Assembly: GCA_031769625.1 (NCBI GenBank)
Contig: JAUIMM010000721.1
Location: forward strand, 637,501-701,500
Direction: 5' to 3'
Source of the DNA: Taudactylus pleione
Taxonomy: Eukaryota; Chordata; Amphibia; Anura; Myobatrachidae
Length of the DNA: 64,000 bases
The position numbers were made by a program, and so were the translations under genes. The notes beneath the pieces were generated by a model. The model was not told the DNA's origin, made no database searches, and saw nothing but the letters and a program-made list of their open reading frames with translations. Positions 11,682-23,900 of the stretch are shown here, piece after piece; the first letter of the stretch is position 1; every line of letters begins with the position of its first letter.

Positions 11682-12487
11682 TAGTAACGTGCGGTGAGGT
11701 AAATGGCTGAAGAGGCCCTGGCAGTGACATGTGATGAGGTAAATGGCTGGGGAGGCACTGGCAGTGACGTGTTGTGAGGTAAATGGCTGGGGAGGCACTG
11801 GCAGTGACGTACGGTGAGGTAAATGGCTGGGGAGGCACTGGCAGTGATGTGTAGTGAGGTAAATGGCTGGGGAGGCACTGGCAGTGACGTGCGGTGAGGT
11901 AAATGGCTGGGGAGGCACTGGCAGTGACGTGTAGTGAGGTAATTGGCTGGGGAGGCACTGGCAGTGACGTGTAGTGAGGTAAATGGCTGGGGAGGCACTG
12001 GCAGTAACATGTGGTGATGTAAATGGCTGGGGAGGCACTGGCAGTGACGTGTAGTGAGGTAATTGGCTGGGGAGCCACTGGCAGTGACGTGTAGTGAGGT
12101 AAATGGCTGGGGAGCCACTGTCAGTGACGTGTAGTGAGGTAAATGGCTGGGGAGGCACTGGCAGTGACGTGTAGTGAGGTAAATGGCTGGGGAGGCACTG
12201 GCAGTGACATGTGGTGAGGTAAATGGATGGGGAGGCACTGCCTAGTATCAGAGCCAGGTTTACACACACATATATGAACATATATAGGGCTCATGTGGGC
12301 ATTAAACAAAGGTGCAGCAGTATTTAGTGCTGGAAATTTGGGGTGAGAGTTTTGACTATAAAAATAATTAGAATAATACAAATAAGATATTTATAATATT
12401 TTCTTTACATTTTTTTAGTAAAAACTCTGGAGTATACATAAGTATGACAGGAAAGGCTCTGCCTCACCTCACCGCACATCACTGCCA
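11682..12487. mobile_element. TIR element whose left end has become a 40-bp tandem array
   Basis: The array (about 14 units of 40 bp, 11,684-12,240) contains GTGACGTGCGGTGAGGTAAA and TGGCTGGGGAGGCACTGGCA. The right end of the insertion (12,462-12,487) reads CCTCACCTCACCGCACATCA, the reverse complement of the array motif. The array therefore looks like an expanded left terminal inverted repeat. Copia coding resumes immediately after 12,487. In the minus direction the array is open in three frames, which is a by-product. Confidence 0.75.
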
Positions 12488-13071
12488 GAAAGCTTGTTAA
12501 TCATAAGATGTTATAGTTAAAGGAACAACACAAATTGAATAAAAAATGGAAGCTGATATGCAGAACCCATATGTGACACTGGACACGGCAGCAGCTGAAT
12601 ATATATCTGAAACAGAGACTATCAGCATTGACGTTCAATCACAGAGAATTTCTTCTGCAAGATTAAATATTTGCAAACCACCTCTGAGATATGATGAGGA
12701 ATTTGCAAACCTTGCAGTCAGTGATACTCAAGGCATCCAGAAGCCAAACCAAAGTCTGATTGATGTGAATGGAAATCCGAGATAGGAAAAGAGACTTTGT
12801 AAGATTTAGAAACCAGAAGTGTGAAAAGCATCAGGAATCATGATAGTTACAGGAGTCCCAAGTTCCTGGGTAGAGAGACTGTTGCTATAGCCCATGCTAT
12901 CAGGGATGTAACTTTGCTAAAGTTTCTTCAGAGAAGGCCAAGCTAAAGTCATGTGATGTGTTGATGCCGCTTCTTAACCCAATTTATTTTATAGTTCGCC
13001 ACAGAAAAGCTGAAAATAAATGTTACATGTAACATGGGGAAGTTAGTAGCAAGGGGAGTTAGCAAGGGGAG

Positions 13072-13512
13072 TGTTGAAAGAGGAGTACGCTACTGCGCAG
13101 ACTCCAGTCTTCCTGTCCTCCAGGAGGCTTCATGCCCTGTTCAAAGATGGCTGCCATGATCACTACTGAGCATGTGCAATGGCCATCTTGTCTTTACTGT
13201 GTTCAGTGACATGGTGGGACACAGGAGTCTCCTGCTTAGCTCCGATGAGAGACCCGGTTAATACCTGCAGATAAAGCTGTTTCAGTATCCCTGCACCACT
13301 ACTTATTTGCAGAATGCACACACCAGCTGGCGAGTTGTATAGGACACCGCTCCACTCCATCACCAGTGTGCATGTAACAGTGAGTATGGCAGTACCTGCT
13401 ATCTATCAACACCACTGGTTAAGTAACTGGGCTGTTCATAGTTTGAGTCATGTGCTGGTGTGTGCCTACATAGCTCTGCAGTATCCTCACCTACACACAC
13501 ATGAATTTCAAC
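13072..13512 (+). repeat. right LTR of the copia element
   Basis: Preceded by a purine-rich tract (AGCAAGGGGAGTTAGCAAGG), as expected for a polypurine priming site. Starts TGTTGAAAGAGGAGTACGC and ends near GAATTTCAAC. It aligns with the left LTR in its first ~110 and last ~100 bases. Confidence 0.6.
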
Positions 13513-13799
13513 TTTTATGTTTAGTTAATATGTTTTATCTATGTTTTTATGTGCTGCTGTTTAAATTACAGGTATTTTACCCTTTTATTAGAAGTGTTCA
13601 CCTTTCTTTTCATATAATTTTTCATTTCTATATTATTCGAGCGTTTGCCAGCAGCTTTGCTCGCGTGGATGTCAGTTATTGCTTAGCGGAACTACTTTTA
13701 CAAAGACAGTAGTGGCATCTAATATTGTGTATATATATATATATATTATATTGTACACATTGATCACAAAGTGTCTATATAAACAATTTTTGCAGTTTT
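13513..13799. other. flank with (TA)n and no gene
   Basis: Contains a short (TA)n at 13,728-13,745. The motif TTTGCCAGCAGCTTTGCTCGC at 13,645 may belong to the adjacent helicase-bearing element, but that is a guess. Confidence 0.4.
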
Positions 13800-14215
13800 T
13801 CCTCCAAGGATTAACACAAAAAGTTTCTATGGGCTACTAACTCATGACCAAGCCACATAAAGCTACCCATAGGAGAAGCAACTGGTCATGAGATCTACGC
13901 CTGTATCCTTGAGCGCTTGTCCCTGTGACTTGTTGATCATCATAGTGAAGCAGACACAGGAAACTGAAGGTGCTTGAATTGAAAAAAAAAATTGTTGGGG
14001 ATAAGGGGTATACATGGAATGAACACAGTCTCTCCTGCTCCAGATCCCGTTAGAATCTGTGCCTCAATTAAGTTCCTCTGTAGAGCTGTGACTTTAAGTT
14101 GGGTTCTGTCGCATAACTTGGGCAGAGTCAAGTTCCGTAGAAGCATGATCAGGACACCGACTTTCAGTGCAATGCTGTGCACTGGAAGTCCAGCTGCTCT
14201 ATCTTGTAGATCCCA
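13800..14215 (-). pseudogene. Helitron/Pif1-like helicase remnant
   Basis: On the minus strand the sequence reads HSIALKVGVLIMLLRNLTLP, then ILTGSGAGETVFIPCIPLIP, then FKHLQFPV, and after a frame change MMINKSQGQALKDTGVDL and CFSYG(stop)LYVA. The order LKVG.PIMLLRN, IPR, LQFPV, INKSQGQ, LYVALSR is that of the C-terminal half of Helitron helicases (Pif1-like superfamily 1B). Frameshifts and an internal stop make it inactive. No Rep domain or Helitron 5' end is seen. Confidence 0.7.
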
Positions 14216-15041
14216 AATCCATTGCTACTTAACCTGCAGTAACTCTGAAAGGTTGCAAGTAATGTGCAGCAACTCTGTGATATGTAGTATTTGTCTTGGT
14301 GCACCATCTACTGGACTGACATGTATACTACAACTTCATGAGTCAAGGATAAGCTGCCTGATTAGTGCTTAATATATAGTGCTTATTTAATATGTTGTCC
14401 ATCAGGTAGGTAGTGTGGCATTACCATTCAGAAGGCTTTTTGGGCCATTGCATGGGTGTAACTACCATAGGTGTAAGGGGTGCAGTTGCTATGGGGCCAG
14501 AGCTTTTGGGGGCCCATATTCCTTTTCAAAGAAAATCAAGACAGGGATGAATCCTGCACCAGTGTCTTTATCATAACTAATATCTTCAATGGTCCTTATC
14601 TCAAAATAGCTAAAATCTGTAGTTACATGTCTCTACCGTATAGTTACAGTATATGGCTTCTCTGAGGTGCTACCTACTACTCAATTTTTACATATATCAC
14701 AAAAATAAGAAGAGAAAGGTAAGTAGTTTCGAGGGTGCACTAGCTACCACAAAAATATAATTTAAAAGTTGTAACCTTTATTGTTATGTATTAAATATAT
14801 CAATCTTATAAGTTAAAATAGGTGAAATATAGCCAATCAAAACTTTATTTCTATGGCTGTGTCCCAGTATGACCTGACATTTCGGGGTGGCACTGTAGAC
14901 AGTGTACAGTGCCTGACCATGGGGATTCTACTCTTTTTTAAAAAAAATTTACCAAGACCATTGGATGCCTGCTTGGACCGAAGAAGAGTCCATCCATGGA
15001 TTTAATAAGTATGTAATTGATGTATTTGGATGTATTTTTTG
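14216..15041. other. non-coding interval, probably transposon-derived
   Basis: Contains GGTGTAACTACCATAGGTG near 14,455, a motif I associate loosely with amphibian DNA transposon debris, and a run of T/A near 14,930. No gene or complete element recognised. Confidence 0.4.
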
Positions 15042-15214
15042 TAGAGATGTGCAGGTTTGGTTTTACTCAGATTTCAAAAATGGCATTTTATTGGCTATCG
15101 GCTATCACGTATTTTGGATAGCCAATAAAATAAATCCGAACTAATCCAAACTTGTGATAATTTTAGTGTAAAGAACCGAGTCAATCCGAGTAAATCCAAA
15201 CCCGCACATCTCTA
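15042..15214. mobile_element. hAT MITE (TAGAGATGTGC ends)
   Basis: Ends TAGAGATGTGCAGGTTTGG and CCAAACCCGCACATCTCTA are inverted repeats. The flanks ATTTTTTG and ATTTTTTA match at 7 of 8 bases. The centre has a second inverted pair (TTTTATTGGCTATC and GATAGCCAATAAAA). Confidence 0.88.
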
Positions 15215-15287
15215 ATTTTTTATAATACAATATTAAAACAAACAGTCAGTGTCCAAGTCTTGTGGTTATTTAAAAATGTATTTACAG

Positions 15288-15395
15288 GTGGACTACAGCT
15301 GTCAAAAGGCTTTTAATGTCCAGGCATGCTGGCACTTGTTGTTCCACAAGTGTCAGCATGCCGGGACAGACTGCTTGAGACTTGCAGTCCACCTG
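15288..15395. repeat. imperfect palindrome
   Basis: AGGTGGACTACAGCTGTCAA at the left is mirrored by CTTGCAGTCCACCT at the right, with GGCATGCTGGCACTTGT and ACAAGTGTCAGCATGCC around the centre. Probably a small MITE. The sequence after it to 15,900 shows no gene. Confidence 0.65.
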
Positions 15396-15911
15396 TAATG
15401 AGCAATATTATTATTTTACCATTAACCTCACACCCACTAGCACTAGGAGTGCAGGGAAGAGTGCTGAGCTTATAACCCAAGGCTGGTTGTTCCTCGGGAG
15501 GGGGAACCCATTTTATTTTTTGGGTCTCACTTTTCAAGGCATTCCAGCCCTGGGCTGACCAACTTAGGGCTGGTTAATGTTATGACAGGGGGACCCCACA
15601 CTGTGTGTCTGCTGTGGTTCTGCCTGGTTCTGGTTTTTGAAAATTCAGGGGACACCAAGCCATTTTTCCCTAGATTTTTCAATGCTAGTCCTGACTGAGA
15701 AGTGCGGGGCAGGTTTTTGATTTGGGGTGGGGGGGGGTGACCCTTACTTTTTTTTTTATATCTAAATATTTCTATGCTTTTACACCTAATGAAGCCTGCA
15801 CAGATCATAGTGATCTGAGCAGTACGTCTCAACTCGCCAGCCTCAGGCAGGTATATTGTTTCTATGGGTTTTGTTTGTTTTTAAAACTGACCGTTAGAAC
15901 AATAGAACAAA

Positions 15912-16042
15912 CTAATCTGCAGATTTACTAAACCAGCATTTTGGTTGGTTTTCATCGGTTTTACTTTTAGTAAATGGTAAGTTTGCAAAACCGATGGAAA
16001 ATCGGCCAAAAACCCAACACTGACTTTTAGTAAATATACCTG
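15912..16042. mobile_element. AT-rich MITE with AGTAAA motifs
   Basis: The left segment GATTTACTAAACCAGC and TTGGTTGGTTTTCATCGGTT are mirrored by AACCGATGGAAAATCGGCC and TTAGTAAATATACC. A related copy lies at 51,925-52,145 in an SBK intron. Confidence 0.55.
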
Positions 16043-17545
16043 ATGTGTAGAATGTCTTTAGGTACCAGCAGTAAAGGTAAAGCCTGAATTAATTACATTA
16101 GATGAGGGAATAATATAATCTTGGAAAGATTTTCTTGACCCATATGGGACAGTGGCAGCTTTTTCCAGCTCTATAATTATTATTTGTATAGTCTGGGCTT
16201 AAAGACGTCCCGGGATATGTGTTACTGTAATTTAATCCCCTAGTAGACAAAGTGGTTTGAAGTCCAAGTTTTCGTGATGTTGTCCAGTCTGCCAACGCGA
16301 GATCCCACGGTTCCCAAGTGTAGTGCAACATATTTGGTCAGGTTGACATCATACCGCAAGACCTCCCCAAACTCTCTGAGGATGTGATAAATAGCACCTA
16401 GGGAGTCCGAAGTATTGGATGTATATAAGAATATAGTGTCTGCAAATGCAGTTATTCTGATTTCTCCAGTACCTATTTCTATTTCTTTAAATGTAAAATT
16501 ATTTAGTAATAAGCAGAGGAGTGGATCAATAGCTAAATGAAATAAAAGTGGAGCTAGGGGGCAGCCCTCGGGTGTTCCCCGTTACATTGAAAAACGGTCT
16601 CTACAGTAGCCAATGATTAGGAGGGAGGTGGAAGAGAGCGTGCATATGTAACTAAATCAATAAAGGCCAGGATGAAATTGCTAAATGGTAAAACAGAAAA
16701 TAAATGTGGCAGAAGGACAGTGTCAAAAGCTTTGATGGTGTCTAAACTCAGTAAGATGTTGTATGGCGAGGAGGCCACTACCATACCCCTTTAACAGTGG
16801 GTTTATTTTTTACAAAGCCTAATTGGTGATTAGCCATTATTTTCACCAACAGCTTTATGTCAGTATTGAGTAAAGTGATGGTCATATAGTACTCCAGTAA
16901 TTTGGGATATCTCTGTGGTTTCAGTAGCAGGATAGTGTGAGTTGAGTTGAAGTATGAGAAGAGAGTATGACGGTGAATAATATCATGAAATAATTCCACT
17001 AAGGCCAGAGGCAACATGTGGCTGAATATCTTATAACATTCATTTGAGGGACTGTCAGGGCCTAGAGATTAATATTGTATGAGGTAGGATATAGCTGCCG
17101 TTACCTCTGAAGAGCAATATCATGGCCGAAAGACTCAGAAGGGGAAGGGGTGAGAGGGGGCGAGTTTGCAACCCTCATCAATTGGTCATGCTTTTGCAAA
17201 GCAAAGGGCAAGGTGGAGAAGAGAGAAGAATAGTAAGATTCACAAAAAGCTCTCCAGGACATGTTTTGATGAAAAGTCCTCAGACTAGGTGGCCATATGG
17301 TCACTCAGTGCCCTGGGTAGGGCATTGTGCAGGGTCTGGGATTGAGCAGTTACTTTTTACTTCTTTTGTCTATCAACAAAATCAGTTATATGGCCACATA
17401 AGACAGTTTTAGACATCCCTAAAAACAGAATTGGTCTATCCCAGTAATTAAGATTATCATCTAGAACTTTTATCTATTAATCAGTAAGAAAGTCACAAAA
17501 CTCATCTGACAGAGAGAGTTGTCCTTGAAGCACCACAACCTAGCC

Positions 17546-17703
17546 TAGGGATGGGCAATAAGTAGCCCTCCAGGTGTTGTTGAACTACAAATCCCAGCAT
17601 GCCTTGCAAAAGTTTTAGAATGGTCAAATAGCAAAACTGTTGCAGGGCATGCTGGGATGTGTAGTTCTACAACAGCTGGGGGGCCGCTTATTGCCCACCC
17701 TTA
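17546..17703. mobile_element. hAT MITE inside the L1 fragment
   Basis: Ends TAGGGATGGGCAATAAGTAG and CGCTTATTGCCCACCCTTA are inverted repeats, flanked by the perfect 8-bp duplication ACCTAGCC (17,538-17,545 and 17,704-17,711). It is 158 bp, with internal CCCAGCATGCC and GGCATGCTGGG arms. Confidence 0.93.
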
Positions 17704-17949
17704 ACCTAGCCCCTCCAGCCTGCATTCTTCTCTACTAGGGAGATAGGAGCATGGTCACAAATGAATATGTTGTGGATGTCTGCATGTTGAATTTGTGCTA
17801 CCAGGGAGTCACTAACCAGTAAAGCACCAATGCGTAACCATAAATGATGCACTCTTGAAAAAAAAGTGAAAATCCAATCCATCAGGTTCAAGAGGTGCCA
17901 GAAGCCTGTGAGCTGGAGAGTGGACTTGAATAACTGAATTTGCTTCAAT

Positions 17950-18250
17950 GAGAAAGGCCATAAATCAATGAGGAAGGCCTTCAATAAACGAGGAAGGCCA
18001 TTAAAAAATGAGGAAGGTCTTCAATAATCGAGGAAGGCCTTCAATAAACGAAGAAGGCCATCAATCATCGAAGAAGGCCTTCAATACACGAGGAAGGCCT
18101 TCAATACACAAGGAAGGCCTTCAATCAAAAAGGGAGGCCTTCAATCAAAAAGGGAGGCCTTCAATCAAAAAGGGAGGCCTTCAATAAACGAGGAATGCCA
18201 TAAATCAGCGAGGAAGGCCATCAATCTATGAGGAAGGCCATCAATCAAGA
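17950..18250. repeat. 20-bp tandem repeat within the L1 endonuclease
   Basis: About 15 units of 20 bp such as CGAGGAAGGCCTTCAATAAA. Each carries the palindrome AAGGCCTT or its variant AAGGCCAT. The array sits between the two halves of the L1 endonuclease domain, so it expanded after, or caused, loss of function. Confidence 0.9.
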
Positions 18251-18700
18251 GCAGGGTTATCCATGTAAGATAACAGGGACCCCAGCCTGTAAGATAAAGG
18301 TTAGAACATTGAGCTAAGTGAAGGGCTAGATCTCTCAGGAATTCTAGAGCAGACGTATTAGGTGCAGAAACATTCACTAAAGTGTAGTTGGCACTCCAAA
18401 CCTCTAATGTACATCCAAAATGAAGTAACTACTATTGGGATCAACTACCTCATTCAGGATATTGGGCTAGACATTCCTATGGAACAGTTCCACTACCCCA
18501 CTGGCTTTCCCTGACAAATCAGCTGAAATATATTGACCAATCCAGGGAGCACGGAGTGTGGACACGGCACCAGCTGCCCGATGTGTCTCCTGCAAAAATA
18601 CAATGTCAGGGCAAATACATTTTAGGTGGGTAGTCACTATTTTTCTTTTCACTTGGGAACGAAGACCACCCCCCATATGCCAGAAAAGTATCTTATAATG

Positions 18701-19280
18701 GGCATTAGAAAAAGGAGGCACTATTTGAGGAGTGTATGTGGTCAGGTCTAACCAATCCCACTCTGGGATGAGCCAGGTGAAACAAGTATCCAACAACCCT
18801 CCTGTCCCAGCAAGCGGGAAAGATGAGGTAGCAGCAAGCCCCACTAAGGGCACCAGTACATTGGGGAGAAAGAAAGGGGAGAGCGAGCACAAAATCATAT
18901 ATGCCAAAAATCTCACAGTGCTTCCTACAATATTTTGTCCTATCCTAAATAAGAACCATGTGAACACCATATAAAACAATGGTTCACGGAATAAAGTAAT
19001 GAAATTCCAGAAGGGGCTATTTAGCAATGTTGGAGAGCTCACATCTGTACATAACCATAAAGTGGGGGAAAAGCAGATGCACACTCTAAGCACAAAGAAC
19101 ACTGAATATCACAATATAACCAGTATAATAAACTATCAATAAACATGGTTTTAAATTGAGGTTCTTAGTACATATTTGGCCACTTACAACATTACGGTGC
19201 CCTCATCAGGTGGGTCCCTAACATCCCTAATACTGACACATTGTATAAATGTATCTAGGACTTACCTGTAATAGCTCCCA
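18701..19280. other. interval with a possible decayed hammerhead motif
   Basis: No gene recognised. On the minus strand, 19,170-19,215 reads CCTGATGAGGGCACCGTAAT followed by GTTGTAAG, which resembles Penelope-associated hammerhead cores with GAAAC changed to GTAAT. The segment ends at the first unit of the 38-bp array. Confidence 0.35.
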
Positions 19281-20953
19281 TTACATATGTGTACTGCAAT
19301 GCACAGGACCCGTACTAATTACATGTGTGTACTGCAATGCACAGGACCCATACTAATTACATGTGTGTACTGCAATGCACAGGACCCATACTAATTACAT
19401 GTGTGTACTGCAATGCACAGGACCCATACTAATTACATGTGTGTACTGCAATGCACAGGACCCATACTAATTGCATGTGTGTACTGCAATGCACAGGACC
19501 CATACTAATTACATGTGTGTACTGCAATGCACAGGACCCGTACTAGTTACATGTGTGTACTGCAATGCACAGGACCCGTACTAATTACATGTGTGTACTG
19601 CAATGCACAGAACCCGTACTAATTACATGTGTGTACTGCAATGCACAGGACCCATACTAATTACATGTTTGTACTGCAATGCACAGGACCCATACTAATT
19701 ACATGTGTGTACTGCAATGCACAGGACCCATACTAATAATTACATGTGTGTACTGCAATGCACAGGACCCATACTAATTACATGTGTGTACTGCAATGCA
19801 CAGGACCCATACTAATAATTACATGTGTGTACTGCAATGCACAGGACCCATACTAATAATTACATGTGTGTACTGCAATGCACAGGACCCATACTAATTA
19901 CATGTGTGTACTGCAATGCACAGGACCCGTACTAATTACATGTGTGTACTGCAATGCACAGGACCCATACTGATTACATGTGTGTACTGCAATGCACAGG
20001 ACCCATACTAATTACATGTGTGTACTGCAATGCACAGGACCCATACTAATTACATGTGTGTACTGCAATGCACAGGACCCATACTAATTACATGTGTGTA
20101 CTGCAATGCACAGGACCCATACTAATTACATGTGTGTACTGCAATGCACAGGACCCATACTAATTACATGTGTGTACTGCAAAGCACAGGACCCATACTA
20201 ATTACATGTGTGTACTGCAATGCACAGGACCCATACTAATTACGTGTGTGTACTGCAATGCACAGGACCCATACTAATTACATGTGTGTACTGCAATGCA
20301 CAGGACCCATACTAATTACTAGGGGTGTGCACCGGCCACTTTTCGTGTTTTGTGTTTTGGTTTTGGATCTGGATCTTTCTTCGTGTTTTGGATCTGGATT
20401 GGTTTTGCCAAAACCACCCTTCCGTGTTTTGGGTTCTGGGTTTTGTGTTTTGGATCTGTATTTTTTTGAAAAAAAGCATAAAAACAGCTAAAATCACAGA
20501 ATTTGTAGGTTTTTCTGCTCCTATGCTATTATTAACCTCAATAACCTTAATTTCCACTCATTTCCAGTCTATTCTGAACACCTCACACCTCACAATAGTG
20601 TTTTTATGTCCAAAAGGTTGCACCGAGGTAGCTGGATGACTATGCTAAGCGACACGAGTGGGCGGCACAAACACGTGACCCATCTAGGAGTGACACTGCA
20701 GTGGCAGGCAGGATGGCAGTTAGAAAAACTAGGCCCCAAACTGTACATAATGCAAAGAAAAAAAGAGGTGCAAGATGGAATTGTCCTTGGGCCCTCCCAC
20801 CCACCCTTATGTTGTATAAACAGGACATGCACACTTTAACAAATCAATCATTTCAGCGCCAGGGTCTGCCACACAACTGTGGCTGAAATGATTGGTTCGT
20901 TTGGGCCCCCACAAAACAAGCTGGCAATTAATGTGTCCCTGCACAAACTGGCT

Positions 20954-23900
20954 CTACGGAGGCAAGATGTCATCCTCATCCTCCTCATCCACCGATTCCT
21001 CACCCTCTTCAGTGTGTACATCCTCATCCTCACAAAGTATTAACTCGTCCCCACTTGAATCCACCACCACAGGTCCCTCTGTACCTTCTGGAGGCTGGTC
21101 TCCCTGGAAGAGCTGATAATTCATTTTGATGAACATCATCTTCTCCACATTCTGTGGAAGCAACCTCCTACGCCTTTCGCTGACAAGGTTCCCGGCTGCA
21201 CTAAACACTCTTTCGGAGTACACACTGGAGGGGGGGCAACTCAGGTAAAATAGAGCCAGTTTGTACAGGGGCCTCCAAATTGCCTCTTTTTCCTGCCAGT
21301 ACAGGTATGGACTGTCTGACATGCCTACTTGGATGCTGTCACCGATGTAATCCTCCACCATTCTGTCAATGGTGACAGTATCATATGCAGTGACAGTAGA
21401 CATGTCAGAAATTGTTGCCAGGTCCTTCAGTCCGGAACAGATGTCCAAACTTGGTCCTGCCTGCCCTGCATCACCGCCAGCGGGTTGCTTAGGATACCTA
21501 AGTTTTTTCCTGGCAGCCCCAGTTGCGGGAGAAAATGAAGAAGGAGCCGTTGACGTGTCACGTTCCGCTTCAGCTGACAGTGTGTTCACCAGCAGGTCTT
21601 TGCACCTCTGCAGGCTTGTGTCGGCCGGAAAGAGAGACACCACATAGGCTTTAAACCTAGGATCGAGCACGGTGGCCAAAATGTAGTGGTCTGATTTCAA
21701 CAGATTGACCACCCTGGAATCCTGGCAAAGCGAATGAAGGGCTTCATCCACAAGTCCCACATGCCGAGCGGAATCGCTCCGTCTTAGCTCCTCCTTCACT
21801 TTCTCCAGCTGCTTCTGCAAAAGCCTGATGAGGGGAATGACCTGACTCAAGCTGGCAGTGTCTGAACTGACTTCACGTGTGGCAAGTTCGAAGGGCTGAA
21901 GAACCTTGCACAACACGGAAATCATTCTCCACTGCGCTTGAGTCAGGTGCATACCCCCTCCTTTGCCTATGTCATAGGTGGATGTATAGGCTTGTATGGC
22001 CTTTTGCTGCTCCTCCATCCTCTGAAGCATATAGAGGGTTGAGTTCCACCGCGTCACAACCTCTTGCTTCAGGTGATGGCGGGGCAGGTTCAAGAGTGTT
22101 TGCTGGCGCTCCAGTCTTCGGCACGCAGTCGCTGAATGGCGAAAGTGGCCAGAAATTTTTCGGGCCACCCAAAGCGTCTCCTGCACGCCCCTGTCGCTTT
22201 TCAGAAAATTCTGCACCACCAAGTTTATTGTGTGAGCAAAACATGGGACGTGCTGGAATTTGCCCAGATGTAATGCCCGCACAATATTGGTGGCGTTGTC
22301 AGATATCACAAATCCCCAGGAGAGTCTAAGTGGGGTAAGCCACTGGGCGATGATTTCCCTCAGTTTCTCTAAGAGGTTGTCGGCGGTGTGCCTCTTACTG
22401 AAACCGGTGATACACAGCGTAGCCTGCCTTGTAACGAGCTGGCGTTTCTGAGATGCTGCTACTGGTGACGCTGCTGCTGTTGCTGCGTAAGGTGATACAT
22501 CTACCCAGTGGGCTGTCACAGTCATATAGTCCTTAGTCTGCCCTGTTCCACTTGTCCACATGTCCGTGGTTAAGTGGACATTGTGTACAACGGCATTTTT
22601 CAGGACACTGAGGACACTTTTTCTGACGTTTCTGTACAGTCTCGGTATCGCCTGCCTAGTGAAGTGGAATCTAGACGGGATTTGGAACCGGGGACACACT
22701 ACCTCCATCAATTGTCTAAATCCCACTGCACTAATGGCGGATACCGGACGCACGTCTAACACCAACATAGCAGTCAAGGCCTCAGTTATACGTTTTGCTT
22801 CAGGATGACTGCTGTCGTACTTCATCCTCCTCGCTAAGGACTGTTGGAGGGTCAATTGTTTAGTAAAAGTAGTGGTGTTCCTACTTCCTCTCTGGGATGA
22901 TGAACGACTCCCAGCAGCAGCAGCAACAGCAGCAGCGGCAGCAGTAGGCGTAGCAATGCAGGATCCTCCGGAGGAATCCCGGATAGGAGAGTCAGTCATG
23001 CCAGTGATATGGCCTGCAGGACTACTTCCGATCCTGACTAAGGAGGAAATTGACGAGGAGGGAGTTGACGGTGTGGTTTGCAGGCGCTTGGATACAACAG
23101 GACAACGGGATTTAGGTGTCCCTGGACTGCTTACGGTCTGAGCCAAAGTTTCTGAACTTGACAGTAACTTTTTATGAACGCGCTGCAGGTGCCGTATAAG
23201 GGAGGATGTTCCTAGGTGGTTGACGTCCCTACCCCTACTTATTTCACCTTTACATATGGTACATATGGCAAGACAGTTGTTGTCCGGATTTGGATAGAAA
23301 TATTGCCAGACCAAAGAGGTGGAATGTTTGGTCTTCTGCCCAGGCATGACCGTGATGGGCTTTTTCATCCCACGGACAACAACTGTCTCCCCCGGAGCCT
23401 GATTTAAACAAACCACATCACCATCAGAATCCTCCTCGCCAACTTCCTCCTCAGCGCCAGCTACACCAGTATCCTCATCCTGTTGTACTTCAACAGTGAC
23501 ATCTTCAATTTGCATATCAGCAAGTGGACTGTGGGTGCTCCTTTCAGCACTTGCAGGGGGCGTGCAAATGGTGGAAAGAGCCACCTCTTCCCGTCCAGTG
23601 CTGGGAAGGTCAGGCATCGCAACCACCACCACACTTGGACTCTCTTTGGGGATTTGTGATATCTTCTTAGAAAGCACAGTTCTTCGCTGTGCTTTTGCCA
23701 GCTTAACTCTTTTGATTTTTTTAGTGGGAGGAGTGCTTCCATCGTCATGTGAAGCTGAACCACTAGTCATGAACATACTAGGGATCGACCTTAGCCGTTC
23801 CTTGCCACTCCGTGTCGTAAATGGCATATTGGCAAGTTTACGTTTCTCTTCAGCTGATTTAAATGTCTTTTTCAAGGTCATTTTCCTGAACTTTGCCATT

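Larger units (their letters stand above)
8976..13512 (+). mobile_element. Ty1/copia-type LTR retrotransposon, decayed, with nested insertions
   Basis: Flanking direct repeats start TGTTAAAAGAG (8976) and TGTTGAAAGAG (13,072) and share GGAGGCTT-ATGCCCTGT and ACACCACTGGTTAAGTAACT blocks. The primer site and polypurine run are in the expected places. Coding remnants run on the plus strand in the copia order: gag (9,950-10,250, with a zinc knuckle CYNCHWIDHKAIVC), protease-like region, GAG-pre-integrase (10,730-10,930, ELWHIRFGHPG and IIHSDVCGPM), integrase (11,335-11,440, AYTPGQNGVCEQANHTLLEKAR), the linker before the RT (12,546-12,785, KPPLRYDEEFANLAV), and a trace of the RNase H end near 12,980. 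The RT itself appears deleted. Many stops and shifts mean it is inactive. Insertions: a palindromic MITE in the left LTR, a hAT MITE at 11,091, and an array-bearing element at 11,682. Confidence 0.8.
16100..18700 (-). mobile_element. L1-type LINE ORF2 fragment, inactive
   Basis: The minus strand gives the L1 ORF2 order. The endonuclease N-terminus is at 18,467-18,700 (DIVFLQETHRAAG). A middle piece at 18,300-18,377 (NVSAPNTSALEFL) and the endonuclease end at 17,706-17,984 (FTFFSRVHHLWLRIG, DHAPISL) follow. The reverse transcriptase lies at 16,380-17,020 (TLLNTDIKLLVKIMAN, GTPEGCPLAPLLF, and a decayed F-A-D block). Stops, frameshifts, a MITE and a tandem repeat interrupt it. Confidence 0.78.

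Noticed and set aside
11616..12281. Pro/His/Thr-rich frames of 144-221 codons on the minus strand
   Set aside because: They follow from the 40-bp array, which cycles through all three frames without stops.
20246..20639. Aromatic-rich frames (FVFCVLVLDLDLSS...) at the hAT end
   Set aside because: They derive from the GTGTTTTGG subterminal repeats of the transposon and recur unchanged at 26.2 kb.
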